Positions 36,232 to 45,234 of a stretch of 64,000 nucleotides of DNA are shown here, piece after piece; the first letter of the stretch is position 1, and each line of letters begins with the position of its first letter. The DNA comes from JAGPDB01 sp046331265 (GTDB lineage: Bacteria > Actinomycetota > Acidimicrobiia > IMCC26256 > JAGPDB01), in the NCBI GenBank assembly GCA_046331265.1, contig JAXLRE010000011.1, positions 1-64,000 on the forward strand, in the 5' to 3' direction. Both the position numbers and the translations under genes were made by a program. The notes under the pieces are model-generated. The model was not told the DNA's origin and did no database searches. It was given only the letters and a program-made list of their open reading frames with translations.

Positions 36232-37824
36232 TTATAGAGCACAAGGATTAGCTGCACCTGAACAGGAGCTCACTTCTATTGATGATCTTACGATAGAAGC
36301 TTGTGTGGTCCTAAAGAAGTACGGGGGTTGAGAGTCAAGAAGTCGAGAATCAAAAGTTAATTTTTTAGCCCAACCATTTACAACTTTTGCATTTGAATCA
36401 CTTGTGTAAGATCCGAAAACTGATCGATATTTTGTGAGTATCGAACCATATATTGAAATTGTTGGTTCTGTTGGTGGAATAATTTTTGATTTCATCCATC
36501 GATTGTTATAGATAGATCCACTTGGTGCACTTAATACACCGACGATACTCCTATTTGCTGCACACTGCGTATCTGGCATGGCTGCTGGATCTGTAATGCT
36601 CTCATCATCACCAGGCAAACATTTAATTATTATATTTCCAGATGTAGTTATTCCAAGGACAGGATCGGTGTCAGTAGGAGCTGGACCTGTACCGTCAAAT
36701 ATAGGTCCACCTTTATCCATTTTGATATCACCATTAATGACAATACCGCCGATACTAACAATAGATATTGAACGTGAATATACACTATCTTCAATAGTTG
36801 CAATACCGTCAATAAAAATCACACCATTTGATGGATATGGTTTTGGTGATCCATTAATTTTTATATTAGACGATGTTAATTTTATTCTGGCATTACCAGT
36901 TATATAGTATGTGCTGCCTGGACCACCGGATAATGCAGTAAATACTGAATTATTTTGCACACTTCCCAAATTATTAATCTGCTGAGGGATGAATTGCTGA
37001 GGAAGACTACCTGCCCAGTTTGGTAGATTCGATCCATTACAACTAGCGACAGGTAATTGATTTACAACTGCACCGTTACTATTAAAAATTGTTCCCGAAT
37101 CACTTACAGTTCCGCATCTAAAGAAACCATTAGCATCATTTGAAAATATTTTTCCTGTGATTTTGTCTGTACTCAAATATGCAACAGGATACGGAACTCC
37201 TAATGGATCTGTTGGCACAGGAAATGATGGATCTGCTTTTTCACTATCATTAACAGAAACTGAATCCACATAAGTTCTGGTACGAATGATCTGTGTAAAT
37301 TTTCTATAGACACAACCCGTAGGACCAGTAGAAGTTACGATACAGCCACCTCTTGCTACGACTTCAAGTGTAATCTGTTGTCTCTTGAAGGCAGTAGATG
37401 TGTCCCTTAATACTCTTGCCTTAAAACATGTTTCGCGTTGAAGAGTGCTGGTATCACATAAAGATATTGTTCCATCAGATTCTAAACGGAACCATTTTCC
37501 ATAGTTGGTTGAAGAAGATGAAGGGAAAAGAGGGTATTCATTTATGTTAGGCGCTGGATTTGCTGATAGATCATGGAATTTAGCTATTGCTTTAGTAAAT
37601 GGATCGCGTTTTTCATCTGCAATTGATGCATAAACTCTGTCAGCTACTGACTCTGCTGTAATTCGTGTAGTTATTATTGCTCGTGCTTTAGCACTGGCAC
37701 GAAAGTCATTAGCTGTAATTAATGCGACCGTTGTTACAATCGTTACAACAAGAAATATGACCATCAATGCAGTTATTAATATGAATCCTTCATCTTTTGT
37801 TTGAGAATACCTTTTTTTATCCAT
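36232..37824 (-). CDS. PilX-like pilus assembly protein
   Basis: A 530-residue exported protein with a PilX-type N-terminus. The ATG at 37824 (MDKKRYSQ) is chosen; it has AGGAAGAG upstream and overlaps the previous gene by eight bases. A charged leader is followed by DEGFILITALMVIFLVV, where cleavage after the glycine would leave a pilin-like hydrophobic helix (about residues 14-40). The rest is a large beta-rich extracellular region with several cysteines, like the adhesive or priming minor pilin-associated proteins. Its size suggests a pilus-tip role; this is inferred. Confidence 0.75.
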   Translation of the reverse strand: MDKKRYSQTKDEGFILITALMVIFLVVTIVTTVALITANDFRASAKARAIITTRITAESVADRVYASIADEKRDPFTKAIAKFHDLSANPAPNINEYPLFPSSSSTNYGKWFRLESDGTISLCDTSTLQRETCFKARVLRDTSTAFKRQQITLEVVARGGCIVTSTGPTGCVYRKFTQIIRTRTYVDSVSVNDSEKADPSFPVPTDPLGVPYPVAYLSTDKITGKIFSNDANGFFRCGTVSDSGTIFNSNGAVVNQLPVASCNGSNLPNWAGSLPQQFIPQQINNLGSVQNNSVFTALSGGPGSTYYITGNARIKLTSSNIKINGSPKPYPSNGVIFIDGIATIEDSVYSRSISIVSIGGIVINGDIKMDKGGPIFDGTGPAPTDTDPVLGITTSGNIIIKCLPGDDESITDPAAMPDTQCAANRSIVGVLSAPSGSIYNNRWMKSKIIPPTEPTISIYGSILTKYRSVFGSYTSDSNAKVVNGWAKKLTFDSRLLDSQPPYFFRTTQASIVRSSIEVSSCSGAANPCAL

Positions 37825-38692
37825 TGTATTTCTCTTCCTGTGCGAACTTAGAACCTCGCAAAACAACTTCTTGAGCAAATTTATATGTGTCTTCATTTGA
37901 AGTATTCCGATTGCTTTTGTATTTAATACTTAAATCAAGTTTCACTGATACGACTTTGTCCATTTGAGCATCTTGAACATAATTAGAACTCGCAGATGAA
38001 TCTAATGTGTATGAGAATAAATCATTCACCGGCGATGAACCTGCACTAGATTTTAAATCCGCGATTACGGTTTGAGAAGAAAGCACCGGTGCAGCATAAA
38101 TTGTTGGCCACTTTATTTGGCTTGAACCTGCGTTTGGATCACACGTGTATAGATATATTAAATTTTCTGTTCCTGCGGGAAACGAATACCCGGCACAACT
38201 ACTTATGTTCATTCCTGTCGATGGATTACTGTAAGTACTTCCGGGTTTAGGAGTTGGAGCTGCACCACCTTTTGTTATACATAATAATTTTGCAGGGTTA
38301 CCAGTGTCGCCTTTGTTGAAATAACAAAGCCTATTTGGCTGAGCATAACCTAAGACATAACCAGAAGCCGCAGTTTCTTTACAATCATCTAATGCTATTG
38401 ATGGTCTTTTAGGATTAAGAGCTATTTCGTCTTGCGCCGTTTTATTTATTCCTACTCGACATATGTCAAGACTTTCTGCATTTGCCAAATTGTCTAGAAC
38501 CTTAACTAAAGCACCTCGTGTTGTTTGTTGAGCATCAGACTTCGCTAGCACTCGAAGGGATGTTGAATTCGTAACTCCAACAATAGCTACTGCCATTGCC
38601 ATAACAACTAATCCAATAAATATTGCGACCATTACTTCAATAAGAGTAAAACCTTTATTTTTGTCATCGAGTATTAATTCACTATCAACCAT
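37817..38692 (-). CDS. Type IV minor prepilin (PilW-like)
   Basis: A 291-residue prepilin with a textbook N-terminal signal: KNKGFTLIEVMVAIFIGLV, where prepilin peptidase cuts after the glycine and glutamate is at position 5. The hydrophobic helix continues to about residue 45. The extracellular part contains several cysteines (for example about 91, 107 and 123). It sits between the PilV-like and PilX-like genes, the usual order of minor pilin operons, and overlaps the PilX-like gene by eight bases. Confidence 0.85.
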   Translation of the reverse strand: MVDSELILDDKNKGFTLIEVMVAIFIGLVVMAMAVAIVGVTNSTSLRVLAKSDAQQTTRGALVKVLDNLANAESLDICRVGINKTAQDEIALNPKRPSIALDDCKETAASGYVLGYAQPNRLCYFNKGDTGNPAKLLCITKGGAAPTPKPGSTYSNPSTGMNISSCAGYSFPAGTENLIYLYTCDPNAGSSQIKWPTIYAAPVLSSQTVIADLKSSAGSSPVNDLFSYTLDSSASSNYVQDAQMDKVVSVKLDLSIKYKSNRNTSNEDTYKFAQEVVLRGSKFAQEEKYNG

Positions 38693-39700
38693 TTAATTAG
38701 CCTTAATAAGATCTTGTGCTTGAGCGTCTGCATTCGGAGCAAAAGTCACAGTTGAAAGTGGCGTTACATCAGAATCGATATTGAATTTTCTGTCAATTCC
38801 ATCTTGCGTTATATATGAAAAAACTGCGCATTTAAATGGTTGACCATCTAAGCGATTTACATTTTTATCAATATACCTTCGGAAATGTAGATTTTTGTAT
38901 TGTGGCGCTAAAGAAGGGTCAGTATAAGGATAATATTCAACTTCCCAATCTTTTGTAGCTCTTTGCGCTCCAGCTAATGGACTAGTAATCAAAAGAGAAA
39001 CTCTAGTACCTGATGCAAAAACTACGTCATCAGATGGAACTGGATCACGCTTAATAATGCTTACATCTCTTTCTACACCTTTTTCTTTCCAGGTAACATT
39101 TATTGATCTAACCATGATAAGCGGCAATTGTTTAGAGCTTGTTGAAATAGCTGCACACTCATCGGTTTCTATTCCTGTACCAGCGAATTGCCACCAATAT
39201 CTCATTGTTATCGAAAACGTTTGTTTTGAATCATTTTCATTGATCGATTCTTTTAAGTCAAAGTCTTGGTCACCACCGTTTGTACCGATAGTTGGTACAC
39301 CTTGTGCAGTTTTTTCTTTAGCTTCAAAATCACAATTTTGGATCTGGTTATATAGTTGGACCTTTCCATTTCCACCGGCTGCTAATGAATCAGCAACTTT
39401 ATCAACTAAAAATCCACATTTAAATGTGCGGCTTAGCTCTTCATAATTGGAAGCAAGAGCTAACGCACGATCACGTTGTTCAATTTTTACTCGCTGGTCA
39501 GCCATAGAAGATAAACCAATCGTTGTTGCTGCAAAAACTAAAACTAGAATGAACATTCCTACTAAAACTTCAACAAGTAAACCACCGTCATCATTATTGC
39601 GTTTTTGGTTTTTTAGACAAGCGTAAATATGCCCTTCAATAGAGCAGCTAAGACCTTGCTTCTTTCGAATCAGGTCATGGCGCGTCGAATTTATAGTCAT
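38693..39700 (-). CDS. Minor pilin-like protein (PilV-like)
   Basis: A 335-residue protein whose N-terminus contains DDGGLLVEVLVGMFILVLV (about 37-55), a variant prepilin signal in which cleavage between the two glycines would place glutamate at position 5. The ATG at 39700 is preferred because the longer reading frame upstream lacks coding character; no clear ribosome-binding site is seen. The extracellular region holds several cysteines. It directly precedes the PilW-like gene and probably begins this minor pilin operon. Confidence 0.72.
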   Translation of the reverse strand: MTINSTRHDLIRKKQGLSCSIEGHIYACLKNQKRNNDDGGLLVEVLVGMFILVLVFAATTIGLSSMADQRVKIEQRDRALALASNYEELSRTFKCGFLVDKVADSLAAGGNGKVQLYNQIQNCDFEAKEKTAQGVPTIGTNGGDQDFDLKESINENDSKQTFSITMRYWWQFAGTGIETDECAAISTSSKQLPLIMVRSINVTWKEKGVERDVSIIKRDPVPSDDVVFASGTRVSLLITSPLAGAQRATKDWEVEYYPYTDPSLAPQYKNLHFRRYIDKNVNRLDGQPFKCAVFSYITQDGIDRKFNIDSDVTPLSTVTFAPNADAQAQDLIKAN

Positions 39701-39856
39701 GACGCTATATATGTCGGCCAGAATAATTAAATAATGACTATTTTTTAGATGCGTCTTTTTCGTGTTGTGCGCAAAAATACATATATACAAAAAATCGTCT
39801 TTTTCTTTGCGTGTTTTGTCGCGAACACCCTTAAATTGCCGACTCCACCCATCAAT

Positions 39857-40405
39857 ATGAAAAATCTTGCTCAATTACGGCTTGCAACTGCCATTGTTTA
39901 TCATATGCCCGGAGCATCTATGACTTTAACTGGTGGCGGTAAAGAGATATTTGTAGCACCCACATCCGAAATTCGTTCAGACCTACATCCTGGTGATCTC
40001 AGAGATTTAATACACCTTTGTATACGCAATCAGAATACGAAAGCTTTAAGCCAAGGCCTAAACATTGATCCAGATAGCGAACTTATCGCCACTATAAAGT
40101 CTGCTCCACCACTTTTCGAAAGCTTAGGTGCCGGGCTTTATATGATTATCCCGCCAACAACAAGAAGTGTGTATTGCTTTCCTACCCTATTGCTTCCTAA
40201 GGAAGTTGAGAACATAATCACCACTGTTTCTGGGGGAACGATTTCTTCTACCCTTGATTATGATGAAGCGCTTGGAGTTACCTTAGCAACATTTGAAAGA
40301 CGACAAATTGGCGAAAAAGAACCTGAAAAAGGCGGAATTATTGGCCAAATACTTGCCGAATGCGCTGTAGCCGAAGAATTCACATCAAAATCAATGCCTG
40401 CATAA
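39857..40405 (+). CDS. Protein of unknown function near the pilus cluster
   Basis: A 182-residue protein without a recognised domain and without signal or membrane segments. The ATG at 39857 is chosen; the longer frame from 39749 would overlap the promoter region of the divergent pilin operon and reads as poor coding sequence. Glycine-containing turns (MTLTGGGKEIFVAP) and predicted strands suggest a compact alpha/beta domain. It is followed by the DivIVA-domain gene after 41 bases. Confidence 0.6.
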   Translation: MKNLAQLRLATAIVYHMPGASMTLTGGGKEIFVAPTSEIRSDLHPGDLRDLIHLCIRNQNTKALSQGLNIDPDSELIATIKSAPPLFESLGAGLYMIIPPTTRSVYCFPTLLLPKEVENIITTVSGGTISSTLDYDEALGVTLATFERRQIGEKEPEKGGIIGQILAECAVAEEFTSKSMPA

Positions 40406-40446
40406 AATACTCTAAAACCATGGTATAAAAACGACGAAAGAATATT

Positions 40447-41133
40447 ATGAGCAGAAATATTTCTTCAGGTGATTTAAGAAATGTTTCCTTTCCGACTGCC
40501 AAATCTGGTTACGATTCAGAAAAAGTAGATGCCGTAATCGAAATTTGTGCATCAACTATTGAAGATTTAGAAAATCAAGTAGCTCAACTACAAAATGCTG
40601 TTGCTATGGCACGAGCTGAAGCTGCTCCAATGGAATTAGCCAATGTTCATGACGATGAAGACGTTATTGCACAATGGCTAACAACACTTGATCCTCTTGA
40701 AATAGACCGCGAAGTTCAAAAAAATATTGCTGAGGCTATAGTTGAATCAACAATGGCCGCAAGTCACATACGAACAGAAGCCAGAGAAAGAGTTAAATCT
40801 TTAATCGATGCTGTTGCCGTTGAAGTTCAAAAACTTGTAAAACTTGTAAAACAATCACGATCTAGTGTTGCAGCAGCAAATCAACTTCCAAATGAACTTG
40901 CACAATGGCAAGGGACATTCGCGACAAAAATTGGAAAGCTGCTACAAGAACTTCAATTACCTTGGACAGTTCAAGTTTCTCAACTAGCAAAAGTGCTAGC
41001 TCATATGGCGGAAAACGTGAACGAAATAGAAACCCCGGAAAAACCAAAAACTCCCCCATTAATCAAACGTCGACAAACAAATATTGACGATGGAGAAAGC
41101 ACAAGCGCTACGACTAAGGGACATTGGTCATAA
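40447..41133 (+). CDS. DivIVA-domain coiled-coil protein
   Basis: A 228-residue cytoplasmic protein whose N-terminus (DLRNVSFPTAKSGYDSEKVD, about 9-28) matches the DivIVA/Wag31 N-terminal domain, which binds curved membrane. Predicted coiled coils follow at about 33-60 and 95-130. The C-terminal half is basic and shows no further known domain. DivIVA proteins organise polar growth or division in Actinobacteria; this one is shorter than Wag31 and may be an accessory DivIVA-like protein. It overlaps the converging LysM gene by six bases. Confidence 0.78.
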   Translation: MSRNISSGDLRNVSFPTAKSGYDSEKVDAVIEICASTIEDLENQVAQLQNAVAMARAEAAPMELANVHDDEDVIAQWLTTLDPLEIDREVQKNIAEAIVESTMAASHIRTEARERVKSLIDAVAVEVQKLVKLVKQSRSSVAAANQLPNELAQWQGTFATKIGKLLQELQLPWTVQVSQLAKVLAHMAENVNEIETPEKPKTPPLIKRRQTNIDDGESTSATTKGHWS

Positions 41134-41577
41134 ATTTTTAGGTAAAATGATCTGTTCTCCTGGATAAATAAGATTTGGATTTTCAGATATTAAAGTATTT
41201 TTGTTTTTTTCAATTATTTGTATCCAATATTCTGTGAAATTCGATGGGCTATTTTTTTCTGAAATCAACCAAAGATTGTCTCCGTTCTGCACAGTATAGG
41301 TTTGGATTTTTGTTTCAACTTCAACTTCAGGTTTAGTATCAACTTGATATTTGAGATCTTGTATTTCACCAACGCCCCATGGATCGAGCGTAGTAGTTGG
41401 AACAGAGTTATTAGCTAATGATGATTTAGGTGAAGTGAAGAGTATCGATAAAGAAACAAATATTGATATTAAATATTTATTGAACTTATGGTTAGACGTG
41501 TATTTAACAATGAGCAATATAGTGACGACCACGAAAAGCCATAGATTGAGCTGCCTTAAAATATCTTGATCAACCAC
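41128..41577 (-). CDS. LysM-domain membrane protein
   Basis: A 149-residue protein with two hydrophobic segments (about 10-25 and 36-53) and a C-terminal LysM domain (about 93-147: YTVQNGDNLWLISEK and PNLIYPGEQIILP). LysM binds glycan strands of peptidoglycan, so the domain should face outside. The start is GTG. It converges on the DivIVA-domain gene and may be involved in wall remodelling; no catalytic domain is present. Confidence 0.82.
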   Translation of the reverse strand: MVDQDILRQLNLWLFVVVTILLIVKYTSNHKFNKYLISIFVSLSILFTSPKSSLANNSVPTTTLDPWGVGEIQDLKYQVDTKPEVEVETKIQTYTVQNGDNLWLISEKNSPSNFTEYWIQIIEKNKNTLISENPNLIYPGEQIILPKNL

Positions 41578-41631
41578 AAATCCTCACTATCCAATATTGC
41601 ATTGTCTTGCATAATACTTTATATTGATGTG

Positions 41632-42036
41632 ATGGTGCAATATTATAAATCTACTAATGCCCGATCGATACATAAGATTATCTCCTTAATTGCGGTATTA
41701 ATAGTAATTATTGTGCTCACTCTCATCGCGTATCAAAAAGAAAAGTCCCCCACTTCGCAAACAATTAAAAAAGAAATAATTAAAGAGAATTTTTGCAAGC
41801 CATCAGATCCTATATTTTTTGAAGGTGAAGCTAAACGATGCTCCAATGGCAGCACTTCTATGCATGTAGAGGAGATCCAGTCAGACGCATCCGCGAAAGA
41901 AATCATAAATAAATATTCATTAAAAGAAACATATAACAAAAGCCAGATTTATTTTCGTGTTGGAAATTCTAATGGTCAATCTCGAATTATTTGGTTAAAT
42001 CTTAATAAGTTACAAATCATTCAGATAGTTAGTTAA
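41632..42036 (+). CDS. Small single-pass membrane protein, unknown function
   Basis: A 134-residue protein with a basic N-terminus, one membrane helix (about 15-36) and a polar extracellular domain with two cysteines (about 54 and 68). No family was recognised. The ATG at 41632 is chosen; GTG at 41629 is equally possible, and the longer frame from 41566 overlaps the divergent LysM gene. It ends five bases from the converging YbjN-like gene. Confidence 0.5.
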   Translation: MVQYYKSTNARSIHKIISLIAVLIVIIVLTLIAYQKEKSPTSQTIKKEIIKENFCKPSDPIFFEGEAKRCSNGSTSMHVEEIQSDASAKEIINKYSLKETYNKSQIYFRVGNSNGQSRIIWLNLNKLQIIQIVS

Positions 42037-42041
42037 TTATC

Positions 42042-42503
42042 TTAAGACCATTCTGGTAAAGCATTTTTATCTTCTGGTGCATCATCGGGGAATACCATTT
42101 CCCCACCGAATTGTTCATGCAATTCAGTATCAGCCCAAGCAGCCAACGAACCTACAGCCCAACAAGCATGTGCTAACTCTTCTTGGTCAACTTGTTCTGC
42201 CAATAGTTCAGTTGCAGCTATGACATTACCTTCTGCCCAAAACATGCGCGAAGAAACTATTCCTTCATTAATAATATTTAATTCTTCTAGTAGTTCATTC
42301 GACTTCGAAACATTTCGAAGAACAACGCAGAAAACCTGTACCAATGTAGGAGATTTATCTAAAAGGCGCACATAATATAAAGCAGATTCCCACCGAATTG
42401 GAATATCACCGTCAGCGTCCACACGTAGCTGTTCATTAGGTGGAACCTGTAGATATTCACGAACCATCGAATGCAGGCGTTGTGTTAAAGCCGGTTCAAT
42501 CAT
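42042..42503 (-). CDS. YbjN-like sensory/chaperone-fold protein
   Basis: A 153-residue protein resembling the YbjN family, which has a fold like type III secretion chaperones. The pattern is an N-terminal helix, strands (IPIRWESALYYVRLL, about 34-48), VVLRNVSKSNELLEELN and a helical end. YbjN-type proteins are regulatory and poorly understood. A strong ribosome-binding site GGAGGG precedes the ATG at 42503. It is divergent from gltA. Confidence 0.65.
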   Translation of the reverse strand: MIEPALTQRLHSMVREYLQVPPNEQLRVDADGDIPIRWESALYYVRLLDKSPTLVQVFCVVLRNVSKSNELLEELNIINEGIVSSRMFWAEGNVIAATELLAEQVDQEELAHACWAVGSLAAWADTELHEQFGGEMVFPDDAPEDKNALPEWS

Positions 42504-42686
42504 AGTCCCTCCGAAAATAGTGATTTCTTAGTCGACTAGGTTACCATTGCTCTTAAGCCCAATATTGTTCGAAAGGGCATCTTTTACGAGAATCCCTGTG
42601 TTTTATACATAAAGTGGTCCACAATATTCGACGAAAACCGCAATAAATTAGATAGAGAAAACTTCCAAGTAAAGAAAAAGGTATAA

Positions 42687-44003
42687 ATGGATAAGCCAGA
42701 AGCAAAGTTAACAGGAGAAAAAGCAACCATAGAATATCAGGGAGAAAAATATGAATACCCTGTTTACGAAGGTAGCGAAGCTGAACGTGCTGTAGACATT
42801 TCAAAGCTTCGAAGTGATACCGGATTAATCACCCTCGATTATGGGTACATGAATACTGGTTCTACAGAATCTTCGATAACTTTTATTGATGGTGACGAAG
42901 GAATATTACGTTATCGAGGTTACCCTATTGAACAACTTGCAGAAAAAGGTTCGTTTCTAGAAACTTCTTATCTTCTTATATATGGCGAGCTACCTACCAA
43001 AGATCAACTGGATAAGTTTCGACATGATATCAAAATGCATACCATGATTCATGAAGACATTAAACGTTTCTATGATGGCTTTCCAAAAGATGCTCACCCC
43101 ATGGCCATACTCTCATCTGTTGTTTCTTCGTTATCTACTTTTTATCCAGATTGTCAATATATCCATGATCCAGATCAAGTTGAATTAGCGATAATTCGCT
43201 TAATGGCGAAACTGCCAACAATTGCAGCTTATTCATACAAAAAATCTATAGGGCAGCCATTTCTATATCCCGATAATAGCTTAGATTTGATCGAAAACTT
43301 TTTAACAATGATGTTTGCAGTTCCGTCAGAACCTTATGTTGCTGATCCTGTTCTTGTAAATGCACTTAAAGTTTTGTTGATATTACATGCCGACCATGAA
43401 CAAAACTGTTCTACTTCAACAGTAAGAATGGTCGGTAGCGCGGAAGCAAATGTGTTTGCGAGTGTTGCAGCAGGAATTAATGCATTGTGGGGACCTCTAC
43501 ATGGTGGAGCTAACCAACAAGTTGTTGAAATGTTAGTTCGAATAAGAGATGAAGATGGTGGTGACGTTTCAAAAGCTGTCGCTAAAGCAAAAGATAAAGA
43601 CAACGATTTCCGACTTTTTGGTTTCGGACATCGTGTTTATAAGAACTACGACCCTCGAGCAAAAATTGTTAAGAAAATTGCTGACGATGTTCTAGCGACC
43701 TTAAATAAAAACGATCAACTACTAGATATTGCTGTAGAACTTGAAGCAGTTGCACTTTCAGATCAATATTTCATAGATAGGAAACTTTATCCAAACGTTG
43801 ATTTCTACTCAGGTCTAATTTATAGAGCAATGGGCTTCCCTATTGGCATGTTCACTGTACTTTTTGCGATGGGTCGCCTTCCTGGTTGGATTGCTAACTG
43901 GAAAGAGATGATGGAGTCAGACAAAACTAAATTAAATCGTCCACGACAAATTTATACTGGCCATGTTATGCGGGATTATGTAGATATAAAAGATCGAAAA
44001 TAA
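42687..44003 (+). CDS. gltA: Citrate synthase
   Basis: First enzyme of the TCA cycle, condensing oxaloacetate and acetyl-CoA to citrate. The 438 residues match type II citrate synthase. The active-site histidines are seen in ALWGPLHGGANQQ (about 263-275) and GFGHRVYKNYDPRA (about 312-325); the catalytic aspartate region follows (VDFYSGLIYRAMG, about 370). AAAAAGG lies five bases before the ATG. The 183 bases upstream hold no gene; no clear promoter could be assigned. Confidence 0.97.
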   Translation: MDKPEAKLTGEKATIEYQGEKYEYPVYEGSEAERAVDISKLRSDTGLITLDYGYMNTGSTESSITFIDGDEGILRYRGYPIEQLAEKGSFLETSYLLIYGELPTKDQLDKFRHDIKMHTMIHEDIKRFYDGFPKDAHPMAILSSVVSSLSTFYPDCQYIHDPDQVELAIIRLMAKLPTIAAYSYKKSIGQPFLYPDNSLDLIENFLTMMFAVPSEPYVADPVLVNALKVLLILHADHEQNCSTSTVRMVGSAEANVFASVAAGINALWGPLHGGANQQVVEMLVRIRDEDGGDVSKAVAKAKDKDNDFRLFGFGHRVYKNYDPRAKIVKKIADDVLATLNKNDQLLDIAVELEAVALSDQYFIDRKLYPNVDFYSGLIYRAMGFPIGMFTVLFAMGRLPGWIANWKEMMESDKTKLNRPRQIYTGHVMRDYVDIKDRK

Positions 44004-44010
44004 ATATTTA

Positions 44011-45234
44011 ATGCGTAAAAGTAAAATATTTGTTTTCGCTACTTTTATAATTTCATGTTTTGCACTTATCCTATTAACAGAAACTATTAAAACTACTTAT
44101 GATCCATCAGTCGTAACTTCAAATGATCAAGCTTTTTCACGACCATTAAAAAGCTTAAACAAAAATCAAAAATCTAATTTCATAAAAGGCAAACTTTTAT
44201 TTCATGGCATAAAAAATGATACAAGATCATTGGAGTCAAAAGGCATAGGACCTTTCTACAACGCTTTAAGTTGTGGAGATTGCCATCAAAATGATGGAAC
44301 AGCTGACCCTGACTCATCGCCTTCTCTTGTAATTAAATTTCAAAACAACAATCATGGCGATTCGACCTATGGGTATCAGCTGCAAACTAAATCACTGAAT
44401 GGTTTCACCAGCGAAGGTAGCAATTTAAATTCATTAAATTATGGAGCTATCGATAAAACGACAAAAACCTATACTCGCATTGCTCCCCGTCTTATAGGTA
44501 TGGGATTAATTGAAGCTATACCAGATTCATTCTTCTACAGATACGAAGATACAAACGATGCAAATAAAGATGGAATTTCTGGCCGTATTGCATATATTAA
44601 AAATAAAAATACAAATAAAAAAGAAATAGCACGATTTGGATGGAAAGCCACTCAAATTGATGTCAAAGAACAGACCATGCTTGCTTCTAGTGAAGATCTT
44701 GGTTTAATTAGTTCAAAGTATAAATTTGCGATATGCCCCAAAAAAGTATCTTGTATAAGTAAACCAGAAATTAGCGACGATCAAATTAATCAAATAGTCA
44801 CATACACTCGTTCTTTGGCTCCGCCAAGGAAATCTAAATCCGAAAGTCAAGGTAAAGCTATTTTCAATAATCTTGGCTGTTCTTCATGCCATATTGAAAC
44901 AATAAAATTAGAAAAAAGCGATATCGTAATCAAAGATGATACCGAAATACATCCATATTCAGATTTCCTATTACACAATATGGGAGCTCAATTAGCGGAC
45001 TCTACATCTATTCAAGACAGAAATGCAGATGAGTTCAGAACAGCACCACTATGGGGTCTTGGTAAAATAGAAAAGGTTAACAAATCATTAAATCTTCTTC
45101 ATGACGGACGAGCAAAAACAATCGATGAGGCTATTAAGTTCCATGGTGGAGAAGCTTCAAAAACTAAAGATGCTTATATAAAGCTGAGTTCACGAGAAAA
45201 AGCTTTAATTCTTAAATATCTAAATTCTTTATAA
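44011..45234 (+). CDS. Di-haem c-type oxidoreductase (DUF1111/DHOR family)
   Basis: Exported haem protein with 407 residues and an N-terminal signal or anchor (about 5-25). Two c-type haem sites CxxCH are present: SCGDCH (about 91) and GCSSCH (about 290). The flanking blocks, such as IAPRLIGMGLIEAI and EFRTAPLWGLGKI, are those of the DUF1111 'di-haem oxidoreductase' family, sometimes called thiol oxidoreductases. Substrate and redox partner are unknown. It lies seven bases after gltA, probably in one unit, though its role beside citrate synthase is unclear. Confidence 0.85.
   Translation: MRKSKIFVFATFIISCFALILLTETIKTTYDPSVVTSNDQAFSRPLKSLNKNQKSNFIKGKLLFHGIKNDTRSLESKGIGPFYNALSCGDCHQNDGTADPDSSPSLVIKFQNNNHGDSTYGYQLQTKSLNGFTSEGSNLNSLNYGAIDKTTKTYTRIAPRLIGMGLIEAIPDSFFYRYEDTNDANKDGISGRIAYIKNKNTNKKEIARFGWKATQIDVKEQTMLASSEDLGLISSKYKFAICPKKVSCISKPEISDDQINQIVTYTRSLAPPRKSKSESQGKAIFNNLGCSSCHIETIKLEKSDIVIKDDTEIHPYSDFLLHNMGAQLADSTSIQDRNADEFRTAPLWGLGKIEKVNKSLNLLHDGRAKTIDEAIKFHGGEASKTKDAYIKLSSREKALILKYLNSL

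Noticed and set aside
39701..39874. N-terminal extension of the PilV-like gene
   Set aside because: The extra 58 residues lack a signal or known sequence and overlap the probable promoter region; the prepilin signal lies close to the later ATG.
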